Assembly: GCF_004343255.1 (NCBI RefSeq)
Contig: NZ_SMDD01000001.1
Coordinates: 372,001-436,000, forward strand
Direction of reading: 5' to 3'
Length of the DNA: 64,000 bases
Source: Laceyella sacchari
GTDB taxonomy: Bacteria > Bacillota > Bacilli > Thermoactinomycetales > Thermoactinomycetaceae
In this document: positions 36,971 to 46,558 of the stretch, one piece after another
How positions within the stretch are numbered: position 1 is the stretch's first letter
How the letters are laid out: every line of letters starts with the position of its first letter
The notes under the pieces: generated by a model
Databases searched by the model: none
What the model was told of the DNA's origin: nothing
The model's input: the letters and a program-made list of their open reading frames with translations, nothing else
Made by a program: the position numbers and the translations under genes

Positions 36971-38362
36971 TTAGAAAGAATATAAGATTTTTCTCAAGTC
37001 AGGCATTACGCCGATCTTGTCAGTAGACGGATTGGCTGATGGCGTTCCAAACTGAGGATTGCTCAGGATGCTCCGCAAGGTGGCCGGGGAGTAATGGCTC
37101 TGATATTTGGCGTAAGCGGCCCCTTGTACGGCGACAGCTGCACCGGCCACAATGGGTGAAGCGCCGGAAGTTCCATTGAAACTTGTGGTATAACGGTTGG
37201 TCTCACCCAAGTTGCCATAGGTGGTATCAATGTTTTCCCCCCAACCGTAGCAATCAATGCGGCTGCCGTAATTGGAGAATGACAAGCGCTTGTGCACGGT
37301 GCCGGAGCTGGCGGCGCCCACCATGATTGCTCCCGAATCACGGAAATCGGGACTGTTGCGATTTAACACGTATTTGCCCTGACTATCCTTATAAGCGTCC
37401 AAGTCGTTGGCGCCGTTGCCGGCCGCTTCTACGATCGTAATGCCTCGATCCGTTCCCGTGCGAATGGCGTCAAAGACAGCCGGCTCCACTTCCACGGGCA
37501 AATACGTATTGTAGCCCGGTGCGGTTGTTTGGGCTTCCAATAACAGCACATCGCCTGGCTTCATGGTATTGACCGCACTTAAAATAGCGTCCGCGGTGCT
37601 GTATGTGGATTGGGTGCGCCACTGTGACACGACTTTGGCCGTAGCGTTGGGAGTGATGCCGATATCGCCGATGGTATTATCCACCGCCACCACTTCACCC
37701 AGCACGGCGGTGCCATGGCTGTGGTACGCTTTGTTCACCCCGGAGATCAGCTGGATTCTTTTGGCGGCCAGATCTTCGTGGTTCAATTCCCACCCTTGCT
37801 CCAAATCGACAAAAGTGATGCCACTGCCGTCCCCGCCGGCTTTGGTCCAAGCGAAATGGGCGTCAATCCCTTCCGGGGCCGGCTTCAGATATCCTTGGTT
37901 GCCCGAGCGAGGGTCGTCTTGGGGAGTGACTGCCGGCGGTTGCACTGGGGTGCCTTCGACATAAGCCAATTCCACCAAGGAAGAACGTTCATACTGCTTG
38001 GCTAATTGCTCGGCATCCATTCCTTTGGGAACCGTTACCGCATAATATTGCATCAAATCGGGTCGTGCCTGCTTGGCATGGATCATGTTGTGCAAGCGGT
38101 TCGGCTCGATGGAACGGAACAAGCGCTCCATTTTCAAGTTGGGCAGGGAAGCGGTTTTATCTTTCGCACGGATCGTTTTTTCCACGCCATCTTGATAGGA
38201 TGGGACGAGGTGATCTTTGAGTTTGACAACAACCCGTTTTTGGTGCGGGTTTGTTTCATTCGCCGCAACAGAAGATTGGGCGCCACCCATGATGGTGAGG
38301 ACGGACGCGCACAGCAAGACGGCGGTCGACAGCGACAGCCATTTGAACCTTTTTTTTCTCAT
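36971..38362 (-). CDS. Secreted subtilisin-like serine protease (S8)
   Basis: A 463-residue exported protease. A Sec signal peptide (MRKKRFKWLSLSTAVLLCA, cleavage probably after SSVAA) is followed by an inhibitor-like propeptide and the S8 catalytic domain. The catalytic triad is D186 in VDLEQG, H216 in HSHGTAVLG and S399 in GTSGASP, with the oxyanion Asn in EAAGNGAND. The order and spacing suggest an active enzyme. There is no cell-wall anchor, so it is expected in the medium. The ATG follows GAGAGGGG. Confidence 0.93.
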   Translation of the reverse strand: MRKKRFKWLSLSTAVLLCASVLTIMGGAQSSVAANETNPHQKRVVVKLKDHLVPSYQDGVEKTIRAKDKTASLPNLKMERLFRSIEPNRLHNMIHAKQARPDLMQYYAVTVPKGMDAEQLAKQYERSSLVELAYVEGTPVQPPAVTPQDDPRSGNQGYLKPAPEGIDAHFAWTKAGGDGSGITFVDLEQGWELNHEDLAAKRIQLISGVNKAYHSHGTAVLGEVVAVDNTIGDIGITPNATAKVVSQWRTQSTYSTADAILSAVNTMKPGDVLLLEAQTTAPGYNTYLPVEVEPAVFDAIRTGTDRGITIVEAAGNGANDLDAYKDSQGKYVLNRNSPDFRDSGAIMVGAASSGTVHKRLSFSNYGSRIDCYGWGENIDTTYGNLGETNRYTTSFNGTSGASPIVAGAAVAVQGAAYAKYQSHYSPATLRSILSNPQFGTPSANPSTDKIGVMPDLRKILYSF

Positions 38363-38405
38363 GGTGTTCCCCTCTCTGATGTGGATTCACGGGTGATGAA
38401 ACATT

Positions 38406-38520
38406 AGCGTGTGTCTGGCAAAGCAAGTTGGTAGGGAAGAAGCGGCGGAAAAAACCTTTTCTCGAGGAGCGCCTCGTTACGCGTGAAGCGAATGAGAAAA
38501 TGGTTTTGGAGCCGATCAAA
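38406..38520. repeat. Dispersed hairpin repeat, copy B
   Basis: The first 55 bases (GTGTGTCTGGCA through GGGAAGAAGCGG to AACCTTTTC) match copy A at 7,695-7,747. The rest matches copy C near 32.1 kb (GAATGAGAAAATGGTT then TGGAGCC). AACC-TTTTCTC and GAGAAAA-TGGTT can pair into a long imperfect hairpin. The remaining gap up to 38,774 is AT-rich and holds no gene. Confidence 0.6.
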
Positions 38521-38774
38521 AAAGTTTTTACAGTTTATTAACGACTTCTTCATGCAGTAGCCTGCGGGTATAGTGGTGTTGTTAGGTGCGTTGAAAACTT
38601 GGCTTCTCACCCCCAAAAAATATTTGTTGATGACGTAATATATTTAATTTTATATCAAATGATTTAATTCATCTATTATTTGAACAGATCATAAGATTAA
38701 TTAATTTAGTTGGTTGGCCAAAGGCAAGGGGGATGACTCTGAGAAAAAATGAAGCGGGTGAAAGGGGATGCTGT

Positions 38775-40097
38775 ATGCGTAATGGGTTGAAGATGGCGGT
38801 GATCGGCGGAGGTTCAAGCTACACGCCGGAGCTGATCGATGGGCTCATCAAGGGGCAACATGAGTTGCCGGTAAACGAGGTCTGGCTGGTGGATGTGGAA
38901 GAAGGGAAAGAAAAGCTTGCGATCATTGGGCGTCTAGCCCAGCGCATGGTGTCCAAGGCGGGAGCGCCGATAACGATTCATTGGACATTGGATCGCCAAG
39001 CAGCGCTCAAAGACGCCGCTTTCGTCATCACCCAGTTTCGGGTGGGCGGGTTGGCGGCACGGATCAAAGATGAAACGATTCCTTTAAAATATGATGTGAT
39101 CGGACAAGAGACCAATGGGCCCGGCGGTCTGTTTAAAGCCTTGCGCACCATTCCGGTAATCTTGGACATTTGCGAAGAGATGGAGGAGTTGTGCCCGGAA
39201 GCTTGGCTGATCAACTTTACCAATCCGGCGGGGATTGTGACGGAAGCGGTGTTGCGGCATAGTCGGATCAACAAAGTAATCGGCTTGTGCAACGGCCCGA
39301 TCAGCATCAGCAGGGGGGTCGCCGCGGCGCTCAATGTGGAGCCTGCACGGGTGCGCATCTGCTTCGCCGGTTTGAATCACATGTCGTACGGTTTGAAGAC
39401 CACCCTTGATGGAGAAGACATTTCTAGCCGGGTGATTGCTAAGTTGGCTGGGCGTGGCGAAGATGGACAGATGATCCGCCAATTGACTGGTGTCGAGTGG
39501 GTGCCGGAGTTTGTGGAAGCGCTAGGGGTGATTCCTTGCGGTTATCATCGGTATTATTATCAACCGCGCACCATGCTGGCTGCGATGAAGCGAGAAGCAG
39601 CACAAACCGGCACCCGGGCGGAGGTGGTCAAACGGCTGGAGGATGAACTGTTTGCGTTGTACCAAGATCCTAATCTGAACGTCAAACCGAAGCAATTGGA
39701 GGGGCGTGGCGGTGCCTATTACAGTGAAGCGGCGGTGCAGTTGATGCGTTCCATCTACACGGATAAGCGGGACATTCAGGTAGTTAACACCCGCAATCAG
39801 GGGGCGATTGCCGGCATCCCTGATGAGTCAGCGGTGGAAGTGAGTTGCGTCATCACCAAAGAAGGGCCACGCCCACTCGTGATGGGTGAGTTGCCGGTTG
39901 CCGTCCGCGGATTGGTACAACAGATCAAATCATTTGAACGCGTCACTGTCGAAGCCGCAGTGTCAGGCGATTATCGTACTGCGTTGTTGGCGATGGTCAT
40001 CAATCCGTTGGTGCCTTCGGATGCGATTGCCAAACAGATCTTGGATGAGTTGTTGGAGGCGCATCGGGCTTATTTGCCGCGTTTCTTTGGTGATTGA
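38775..40097 (+). CDS. Family 4 glycoside hydrolase (6-phospho-glycosidase type)
   Basis: A 440-residue GH4 enzyme. These hydrolases use NAD and a divalent metal to cleave glycosides by an oxidation-elimination route. The NAD loop GGGSSYTP (residues 11-18), the NFTNPAG substrate loop, and the metal ligands Cys in VIGLCNGP and His in GLNHMSYG are visible. Closest in pattern to 6-phospho-beta-glucosidases (LicH/CelF), but no PTS genes are adjacent, so the sugar is not certain. The ATG at 38775 lies eight bases after AAAGGGG. Confidence 0.9.
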   Translation: MRNGLKMAVIGGGSSYTPELIDGLIKGQHELPVNEVWLVDVEEGKEKLAIIGRLAQRMVSKAGAPITIHWTLDRQAALKDAAFVITQFRVGGLAARIKDETIPLKYDVIGQETNGPGGLFKALRTIPVILDICEEMEELCPEAWLINFTNPAGIVTEAVLRHSRINKVIGLCNGPISISRGVAAALNVEPARVRICFAGLNHMSYGLKTTLDGEDISSRVIAKLAGRGEDGQMIRQLTGVEWVPEFVEALGVIPCGYHRYYYQPRTMLAAMKREAAQTGTRAEVVKRLEDELFALYQDPNLNVKPKQLEGRGGAYYSEAAVQLMRSIYTDKRDIQVVNTRNQGAIAGIPDESAVEVSCVITKEGPRPLVMGELPVAVRGLVQQIKSFERVTVEAAVSGDYRTALLAMVINPLVPSDAIAKQILDELLEAHRAYLPRFFGD

Positions 40098-40115
40098 GGA
40101 AGGTTCAAACCAAAA

Positions 40116-40145
40116 GAAAACCCCACCTTCGTCATGAGGTGGGGT
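40116..40145 (-). terminator. Intrinsic terminator of the NhaC-type transporter gene
   Basis: ACCCCACCT and AGGTGGGGT form the stem; on the minus strand it is followed by TTTTCTTTT. It also lies just after the GH4 stop codon on the other strand. Confidence 0.85.
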
Positions 40146-40150
40146 AAATA

Positions 40151-41470
40151 TTATTGGTTGGCCGGCAATGTTGTTTTTTGTACAGCGGGTTGAGCTCCTT
40201 TGGCGCGTGGATAGCCGATCAAAATGGAGATAGATGCGCAGACGCCGATCAACAGCGGATAAACATTGTACTGTAAGATGGACAGCGGGGAGATCGAAGC
40301 CACACCCGCGGCCACGAGCAGTTGTGGGCCATAGGGGATCAAGCCCTGGATGCAACAAGAGAAAATATCCAACAAACTGGCTGATTTGCGGCGGTCGATC
40401 TCATATCGTTCAGCGATTTCTTTGGCCAGTGGCCCGGCAATGATGATGGAGATGGTATTGTTGGCGATGGCCAGATTGGTGGCCGAAACCAAACCGGCAA
40501 TGCCGAATTCAGCGCCTTTTTTCGAACGGATATTGCGGGTGATCGCCTGCAACAAGAAGTCAATGCCGCCATAGTGACGGATTAATTCCACCATGCCCCC
40601 GATCAGGAGAACCAAAATGGAGAGTTCTTGCATTCCGGCAAATCCGTTGCCGATCTCTTTGATGAAGCTCATCACGGTGTATGAACCGTCCACCAGACCG
40701 ATCGCTCCGGCAAACACAATCCCGCCCGTCAATACGAGCAGCACATTGACGCCGGCCAACGCTGCGATCAATACAGCCAAGTAAGGCAACGTTTTAACCC
40801 ACACCACTTGGTCGGTGGCGACATGACTTTGTCCGCCCAATGTTAAGAAGGTGAGGAAGGCTACGGTGACCAGTGCGGCGGGCAACACGATGAAAAAGTT
40901 CACTTTGAACTTATCTTTCATATTGATGTTTTGCGAGTTGACTGCGGCGATGGTTGTGTCGGAAATGACGGACAAATTATCCCCGAACATAGCACCACCG
41001 ATCACGGCCGCAATGGCCAATGCCACCGGAATGTCTGTCTGTCCGCTGATGCCGACACCGATGGGCGCCAGAGCTACAATCGTCCCCATGGAAGTTCCCA
41101 TCGACAGGGAGATAAAGCAGGCAATCACAAACATACCGACGATCAGCAGGTTTTGCGGCAGAATGGAAAGAGCTAAGTTGACGGTGGCGTCGACAGCTCC
41201 CATCCCTTTGGCTACTGCCGAAAAAGCGCCGGAGAGCAGAAAAATGATCACCATCAAGATAATGTTGTCGTGTCCTGCTCCACGGCAGAAAAGCGCCGTT
41301 TTTTCGTTTAAGGATAAGGAACGGTTCATCAGAAATGCCACACCGGACGCGATCAGGACGGCGACCAACACGGGGAATTTGGTGAAGTCCCCGGTTACAA
41401 GTCCGGCGCCGGCGAACAAGGCCAGGAATATGACAAAGGGCAACAATGCCCATGGATTGGCTTGTTTCAT
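40151..41470 (-). CDS. metT: NhaC-superfamily transporter, probable methionine transporter (MetT-like)
   Basis: A 439-residue membrane protein with about 11 helices, of the Na+/H+ antiporter NhaC superfamily (SMGTSMGTIVALAPIGVG, GGAMFGDNLSVISDTT, NNTISIIIAGPLAKEI). It is preceded by a SAM-I riboswitch with its own terminator. NhaC-superfamily genes under S-box control have been assigned as sodium:methionine symporters (MetT) by comparative genomics, and that reading fits better than a plain sodium/proton antiporter. The ATG at 41470 follows AAAGGGG; the open frame extends upstream through the riboswitch but is not translated there. Substrate is inferred from regulation, not from residues. Confidence 0.82.
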   Translation of the reverse strand: MKQANPWALLPFVIFLALFAGAGLVTGDFTKFPVLVAVLIASGVAFLMNRSLSLNEKTALFCRGAGHDNIILMVIIFLLSGAFSAVAKGMGAVDATVNLALSILPQNLLIVGMFVIACFISLSMGTSMGTIVALAPIGVGISGQTDIPVALAIAAVIGGAMFGDNLSVISDTTIAAVNSQNINMKDKFKVNFFIVLPAALVTVAFLTFLTLGGQSHVATDQVVWVKTLPYLAVLIAALAGVNVLLVLTGGIVFAGAIGLVDGSYTVMSFIKEIGNGFAGMQELSILVLLIGGMVELIRHYGGIDFLLQAITRNIRSKKGAEFGIAGLVSATNLAIANNTISIIIAGPLAKEIAERYEIDRRKSASLLDIFSCCIQGLIPYGPQLLVAAGVASISPLSILQYNVYPLLIGVCASISILIGYPRAKGAQPAVQKTTLPANQ

Positions 41471-41508
41471 GCTTATAACCCCTTTCTGTGGTTTGAACGG
41501 AAAACTGA

Positions 41509-41548
41509 AAAGACCCCTTCTACACACAACAGGAAGAAGAGGTCTTAT
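41509..41548 (-). terminator. Riboswitch-controlled terminator
   Basis: On the minus strand AAGACC(T)CTTCTTCCTG pairs with the complementary GAAGGGGTCTT arm and ends in a T tract, between the SAM aptamer and the transporter start. This is the expression platform: SAM binding favours this terminator. Confidence 0.8.
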
Positions 41549-41562
41549 GGTTATAAGCGCAC

Positions 41563-41676
41563 TCTTCTTATCTGCCAAGCTTATCGCTTGCTGGATTTGG
41601 CACAGCACTCTCCATGAGAAGAGTCCGTTGCCGAGGTTTCCCAGGGCCAGTCCCTCCGCCTCTCTTGATAAGAAGA
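41563..41676 (-). ncRNA. SAM-I (S-box) riboswitch aptamer
   Basis: Read on the minus strand, it shows the full S-box pattern: the P1 strand CTTCTTATCAAGAGAGG, the GGAGGGACTGGCCC element, GAAACCTCGGCAAC, GTGCCAAATCC, the AGCAAG turn, and the closing P1 strand GGCAGATAAGAAG. It binds S-adenosylmethionine and terminates transcription when SAM is plentiful, so the downstream transporter is expressed only when methionine/SAM is low. Confidence 0.96.
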
Positions 41677-41808
41677 CGATCTTCATTATTCCGTTTTTAC
41701 ATGCATACTAACTGCGTGTCGATTTCCCTATGCCATAGTAAAATGATTATATGTAAATGTCAACGATTTGTTGGTTGTCAGGTTTTGGTTGAAAGGGGGG
41801 ATTCACAA

Positions 41809-41950
41809 TTGACAGGACATCTACGCCAGATATTGGATGAGTTGCGGCTTATAGGGGAAAAACACGGGGTGGGTTAATCAAGTCAGTGATCGTACAGGGA
41901 ATGTGGATGAAATCGAAGGAGTAAAAGAACTTGCGGATAGTTTGCCCTAG
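41809..41950 (+). pseudogene. Possible frameshifted small gene
   Basis: A TTG preceded by AAAGGGGGG starts a 22-codon frame (TGHLRQILDELRLIGEK) that stops at 41877. A neighbouring frame continues with a protein-like sequence (RTGNVDEIEGVKELADSLP) to a stop at 41950. This would be a remnant of a short helical protein broken by one frameshift, or a tiny 22-residue protein. The family is not recognised. Confidence 0.25.
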
Positions 41951-41960
41951 TAAACAATTG

Positions 41961-41990
41961 AAAAAGGCTCCCTATGGCAGTAGAGAGCCT
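41961..41990 (-). terminator. Terminator downstream of the gajAB operon
   Basis: AGGCTC and GAGCCT with an inner CTA/TAG pair form the stem; the minus-strand side continues with TTTTT. It lies 340 bases past the gajB stop, in a stretch (41,991-42,331) without a gene. Confidence 0.6.
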
Positions 41991-42331
41991 CGGCCAGCAT
42001 TACGAGTTTATGTTAGTGGCATGACAGTTTTAGTACTGGCTTAAGTCACGTACAATTCTTTAATGAATACCATAATTCTAGATAATTGTGTTTCATTTAA
42101 ATAAATAGTGCGCCCTAAAATGACAAAAATTAGATCGGATGCTGAGGTAGAGCATGAACCTTTGTGGAATAACAGTGTTAATGCCAAGATATTATTCGAG
42201 AATCAAAATAAGGGAAGTAAGATATAATATTTTCGGCAAATTAAGCTAGTTATTTTTGTCGTGTAAAAACTTCAATGACAATCAAGTATAATATATTACA
42301 CCCTTATAGTTATTCATCATCAAGCACATAT

Positions 42332-44197
42332 TCAGCGGATTTTGTGGGCAAATCTCTTTACATCTATTTCTTCAAAAAAGCGACTTGGTTGTTTTCTTTG
42401 TCTGTCGCGTTGCTGTGCATAAGACATGTACAATTTGCTTTCTGAACGAGTCATTGCGACATAAAGTCCACGCCTCTCTTCAGCCTCATCATACCTTGCG
42501 GGAACAATGTCGTCCTCTAGGGCAATAATAAACACAGCCTTATATTCCAAACCCTTGGCCGCGTGGAACGTGGAAATGCCAACTTCATCAATCGAATTTT
42601 CTATATAGTTAGATTCATCTTGGAGATCAAGCTCGCCAACCAAATCGATGATGTTTCTTGATCGAGATTTTATCATTTTCTCTTTCAACAATTCTAGATG
42701 CCTACTTTGTTCATAAGCGTCGTTCTTTTCAAGCAAAAGCAAGGTACTAATCTTCAATAAGTCGTACAAATCATTATATATCTTGAGATAGCTTTGTGTG
42801 TGATTGTACTCTGCACAGAATTTCGCAAACTGCTTTACCGCGTCATCCATCTCATCCTCTGGTGTGATTTCGGTAAGCTTTGTAACCGACAACTTACCCT
42901 CAATAAGCTCCTCGTAATGATTTACTGTTTTATTAGAGCGGTAAAGCTTTGAATAGCGAGGAATCAGCGACTCCAAAATCGATTCCAGAATTAAGTCATT
43001 TGAAGGCTCTACTATCAATTTTAATGATTCCTTCATCAGATCAGAAAAGAGCTCCACCTTGTTGAAATTCTTTCCGAAATGACGGAACGGTATCTCTTTT
43101 TGGATAAACATATCATCGACAATCTTAAGTCCAGGGTGCCTGCTTCGATAAAGTACAATTATTTTCTTATATTCAATCCCCTCCTTGTGAATCTCTTTTA
43201 TCTTATCGGCTACCCATTCAGCTTCTTGGATGGCTGTGGTGAAGCCTTTTATCTCCAAACAGTCATCAGGCTCCGTCTCACGGCCTAAAAGAGTCTTTTT
43301 TTCTCTTTTATCGTTGTGCTCTATTAGCGAGTTTGCCGCGTCCAAGATAATCTGAGGCGAGCGATAATTACGAACCAGTGTAATACTATGTGCATTCAAC
43401 TGCTCAATGTATTCACCAATAACTGTCGGAAGAGCCCCCCGCCATCCGTATATGGATTGATCATCGTCCGCTACAGCCATTACATTTCTTGCACCTTCGC
43501 CTAATAAGCGAATAAGCTCAAGTTGCATACGATTGGTGTCCTGCATCTCGTCAATCAGCAGATAAGGGAAGGCGTTATGATATAACCATAACAGTTCGGA
43601 ATGATTTTTTAATAGTGTTACCGTAAGTAATATAGCGTCATCAAAGTCAATCATATTATTTTCGCGCAAACGTGTCTCATACTCGACTGCGGCGGACGTA
43701 AGACCTATGGTTTTTGTTTTTTCGGTTTTCCTTAAATATTCTCCATAATCAACAGATGAATTCTTCAATTTGCTAATCCAGTTAGCGAATGCGTTTTCTC
43801 TCATATTTCTTACATTATTATTCCTTAAAACAGAAAGGATTAGCTTATTTTTTTGTGCAGGAGACACAAAAGTAAAATCTCGCGGAACCTCTATTTTATC
43901 TCCATATGCCCTAAGCACGGACTGGCATAAATTGTGGAATGTTCCCAAACGAATACGACGACTGTCGATTCCAAGATTCTGCACTCTTGATCTCATCTCG
44001 TTTGCTGCTTTATTGGTAAACGTTATTGCTAGTACCTTCCGAGATGGTGGAACCAAGTCTCTTTCGAACAAATAGGCGATTCTTTGGGTTATAATACGGG
44101 TTTTTCCTGTACCCGGACCCGCGAAAACTATGGTATTTCGGTCTATTGTTTCTACCGCTTCAATTTGCTCTTCGTTTAATCCCTCAAGACTTTTCAT
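42332..44197 (-). CDS. gajB: UvrD/PcrA-like helicase, Gabija GajB
   Basis: A 621-residue SF1A helicase. Motifs appear in order: Q motif LNEEQIEAV, Walker A GPGTGKT (27-33), TFTNKAANEM, motif II DEMQD (216-220), ADDDQSIYGWRGA, LVRNYRSP, GLEYKAVFII and YVAMTRSE. Directly coupled to the OLD-type nuclease gene through an ATGA overlap, it is the B subunit of a Gabija anti-phage system; GajB is reported to sense DNA termini and activate GajA. It is longer than the reference GajB (494 residues), mainly in the central part between motifs IV and V. Probably expressed only with gajA. Confidence 0.9.
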   Translation of the reverse strand: MKSLEGLNEEQIEAVETIDRNTIVFAGPGTGKTRIITQRIAYLFERDLVPPSRKVLAITFTNKAANEMRSRVQNLGIDSRRIRLGTFHNLCQSVLRAYGDKIEVPRDFTFVSPAQKNKLILSVLRNNNVRNMRENAFANWISKLKNSSVDYGEYLRKTEKTKTIGLTSAAVEYETRLRENNMIDFDDAILLTVTLLKNHSELLWLYHNAFPYLLIDEMQDTNRMQLELIRLLGEGARNVMAVADDDQSIYGWRGALPTVIGEYIEQLNAHSITLVRNYRSPQIILDAANSLIEHNDKREKKTLLGRETEPDDCLEIKGFTTAIQEAEWVADKIKEIHKEGIEYKKIIVLYRSRHPGLKIVDDMFIQKEIPFRHFGKNFNKVELFSDLMKESLKLIVEPSNDLILESILESLIPRYSKLYRSNKTVNHYEELIEGKLSVTKLTEITPEDEMDDAVKQFAKFCAEYNHTQSYLKIYNDLYDLLKISTLLLLEKNDAYEQSRHLELLKEKMIKSRSRNIIDLVGELDLQDESNYIENSIDEVGISTFHAAKGLEYKAVFIIALEDDIVPARYDEAEERRGLYVAMTRSESKLYMSYAQQRDRQRKQPSRFFEEIDVKRFAHKIR

Positions 44198-46029
44198 CTT
44201 TCTTGCTCTCCTTCAATATCATCCCAATATCCTGCTAGCTGTATAACGGCGTCGAGTGTGTTTTCGATAAATTTTTCAGTAAAATGATCACTGAACTTCT
44301 CCCCGATCAGTCTTCCTGTTGTCCTACCCTTTATTTTTCGAAAAGAATTCGCCAATGTTTCTCTTATTTTCGACTCAACCTCAGAGGTATGGGTAATAAC
44401 TTCATTTAATATTGGAATCGCTTCCTCTAAACTTTTGTTGTTTTTTCGCATATCACGTAGCTCGTTGGACTTCTCCACATCAGCTTTTTTTATTGCCCCT
44501 TTGAGATCTGAAAAAAGATCTTCTTTCCTTTCTGGAGAAAGTACTTCCTCCAAGAACATTATTAACTTATCAATCGGTACATTGTCACAAACATATCCCT
44601 CAATGTCTCCCATATTAGGTTTCCGTGGTAATTCATAAACATTGGGGCAGATCTCTTTGATTTCCTTTAACTCTTTTTCGTGGTTTTTATCCTTAGAATC
44701 GTAATCAATCACGGTGACACATGGGATACCGAAATTATTTAAAAGCCTGATAAATGCTTTTATGTTTGTTTTTCCACCAGCGTTAATCACGGATACACCA
44801 ATACGATCCAAGTCATAGTTACTGTCCTTATAAATAAGAGAAAGTCCCAATTCAGGAAATAACCCTTGCTCAGTTGGCCCTTCCGTCAACAAGACTGCTT
44901 TGGAAAAAAAAGCATCCGCTTTTCCAACATCAAGGTGTTTTTCGTAAGAGGATACAAACTCTTCGGGGAAATTCTGGGGCAATTGCACGCTGGTTGATGT
45001 TCCTTGTGCATCCTTTCGCATTAAACAAATTTGCCTTGGATTAATAAGCTCAATTAATGAGGGCGAATGAGTGGCAACAAACACTTGCCTTGTGCGGGAT
45101 AATTGCAAGATTTCCCTGTACATTTTGCGCTGGGCATGCGGATAAAGGTGAGATTCAGGTTCATCAATGGCAAATATCCCTTCCCGTAATTTTCCAATGC
45201 CTGCAAAGGCTCTAAATATGCTGACAGTGAGTACGCTTTGAAGCCCTAAACCTAGTTGATCAACATCGAGGTATTTGTCAGCTGCGTGATGTTTAAGTTG
45301 CATTTGAATGTATTTTTTTACATCCACAGCAGTTGATGTTGCAATGGTAAGGCGCAAAAGATCATCGATCCTTGGCAAGTCTATTATTTGCTTGGTGATG
45401 TCAGCAACGACATTTGTGAATTCCACAATTTCAGGGTTATTTTTTAAGGAATCACTCGCTTCATTGAGTTTGGATAATATAGCTTCCTCCTGCTCAGTAA
45501 GATTGATTTGATTTAAGATACGACCGAATAAGCTACCTTTATTGGGTTTGATAGCCCTGTAATCGCGCATTGCATCCTGAAAAAAGAACGAGATCAGTTT
45601 CTTCTCCCCAAACGAAACTAAACGATCTGGCTGGCGTGCATATACCAACGACGGCTCAGCTTCCCGTGTGTTTTTATCATAAATAACGGAAAATTTAAGT
45701 GAGAGAGAATATTTGTTTTGTCCTCCCACTTGCTCGGCATCGACCAGGCCAATAAACTCTGCGCAGAGCTCTTCGCTAAGATCCTCCAGTACAACTTCTA
45801 CTTTAATGGGCTTGTTTAAGTCATAAAAGTCCGTTTCCTCAAATTCCAATGTTCTGATTGATCTCTCTGGATTAAAGAGCATATGCAAAATTGACAACAC
45901 ATTGGATTTACCAGCATTGTTTTCCCCAATGAGCACTACGATATCGTGGCCATTAATTTTTTGCGGTACGATTCGAATTTCATCTTTGAAATTTCGAAAG
46001 TTGCTTATTCGCAGATCTTTAATTCTCAT
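44194..46029 (-). CDS. gajA: OLD-family ATP-dependent endonuclease, Gabija GajA
   Basis: A 611-residue OLD-type nuclease. An N-terminal ABC ATPase (Walker A GENNAGKS at 35-42, signature region LGLGLQSV, Walker B with D289 in FAIDEPES, and the switch histidine in ATHSPS) is followed by a TOPRIM nuclease domain (E383 in LLTEGPTEQ, D442-x-D444 in VIDYDSKD). In Gabija, GajA nicks DNA when nucleotide pools fall, for example during phage replication. The ATG follows GGAGGTAAC. gajB overlaps its end by four bases. The gene starts at a 529-base AT-rich gap (46,030-46,558) shared with the divergent giant-protein operon. Confidence 0.92.
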   Translation of the reverse strand: MRIKDLRISNFRNFKDEIRIVPQKINGHDIVVLIGENNAGKSNVLSILHMLFNPERSIRTLEFEETDFYDLNKPIKVEVVLEDLSEELCAEFIGLVDAEQVGGQNKYSLSLKFSVIYDKNTREAEPSLVYARQPDRLVSFGEKKLISFFFQDAMRDYRAIKPNKGSLFGRILNQINLTEQEEAILSKLNEASDSLKNNPEIVEFTNVVADITKQIIDLPRIDDLLRLTIATSTAVDVKKYIQMQLKHHAADKYLDVDQLGLGLQSVLTVSIFRAFAGIGKLREGIFAIDEPESHLYPHAQRKMYREILQLSRTRQVFVATHSPSLIELINPRQICLMRKDAQGTSTSVQLPQNFPEEFVSSYEKHLDVGKADAFFSKAVLLTEGPTEQGLFPELGLSLIYKDSNYDLDRIGVSVINAGGKTNIKAFIRLLNNFGIPCVTVIDYDSKDKNHEKELKEIKEICPNVYELPRKPNMGDIEGYVCDNVPIDKLIMFLEEVLSPERKEDLFSDLKGAIKKADVEKSNELRDMRKNNKSLEEAIPILNEVITHTSEVESKIRETLANSFRKIKGRTTGRLIGEKFSDHFTEKFIENTLDAVIQLAGYWDDIEGEQER

Positions 46030-46558
46030 TTGTTACCTCCATGTTCTAATAAGATTGTCTAAAAATTGTTGTCTGATATATGATTGGTTGGAGTTTCAAG
46101 TATAATTTAATTTTTCTCTATGGGAACGCCTGATACCAAAATCCAAAAAACACCCAATCAAATCAATCATAATTGATCCAATTAATACCTTGCAGTATTT
46201 TTTATAGTATTACACTTCAGGTTCTGTATGTCAAACGGACTTAAAGAACCTTGCGATCAAAAATCAAATATCTATATATATTCATCTGAAATCGGCAGTA
46301 AAATCTTTATCCATTGATGCAACTTTTTGTGACATATAATTATATGACCAGTCGAAAAATAAACTTTTTTGGTAAAAAAATAAAGGAAATTCGAGGAATA
46401 GATCGAAATAGAGATGCTAATATGGCATATTAGCTAACATAGAGTGTGTACATCCCTGTGATTGGAGTTAAAATTCTTCTTGGTAGTTTGTTGTTATATT
46501 ATTGTGCTGTTTGAACATAATAGGCGACTATTGATAACAAATATGGGGGGTTGTATCC

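Noticed and set aside
41470-41686. N-terminal extension of the NhaC-type transporter
   Set aside because: The frame is open by chance through the SAM riboswitch; the ribosome site places the start at 41470.
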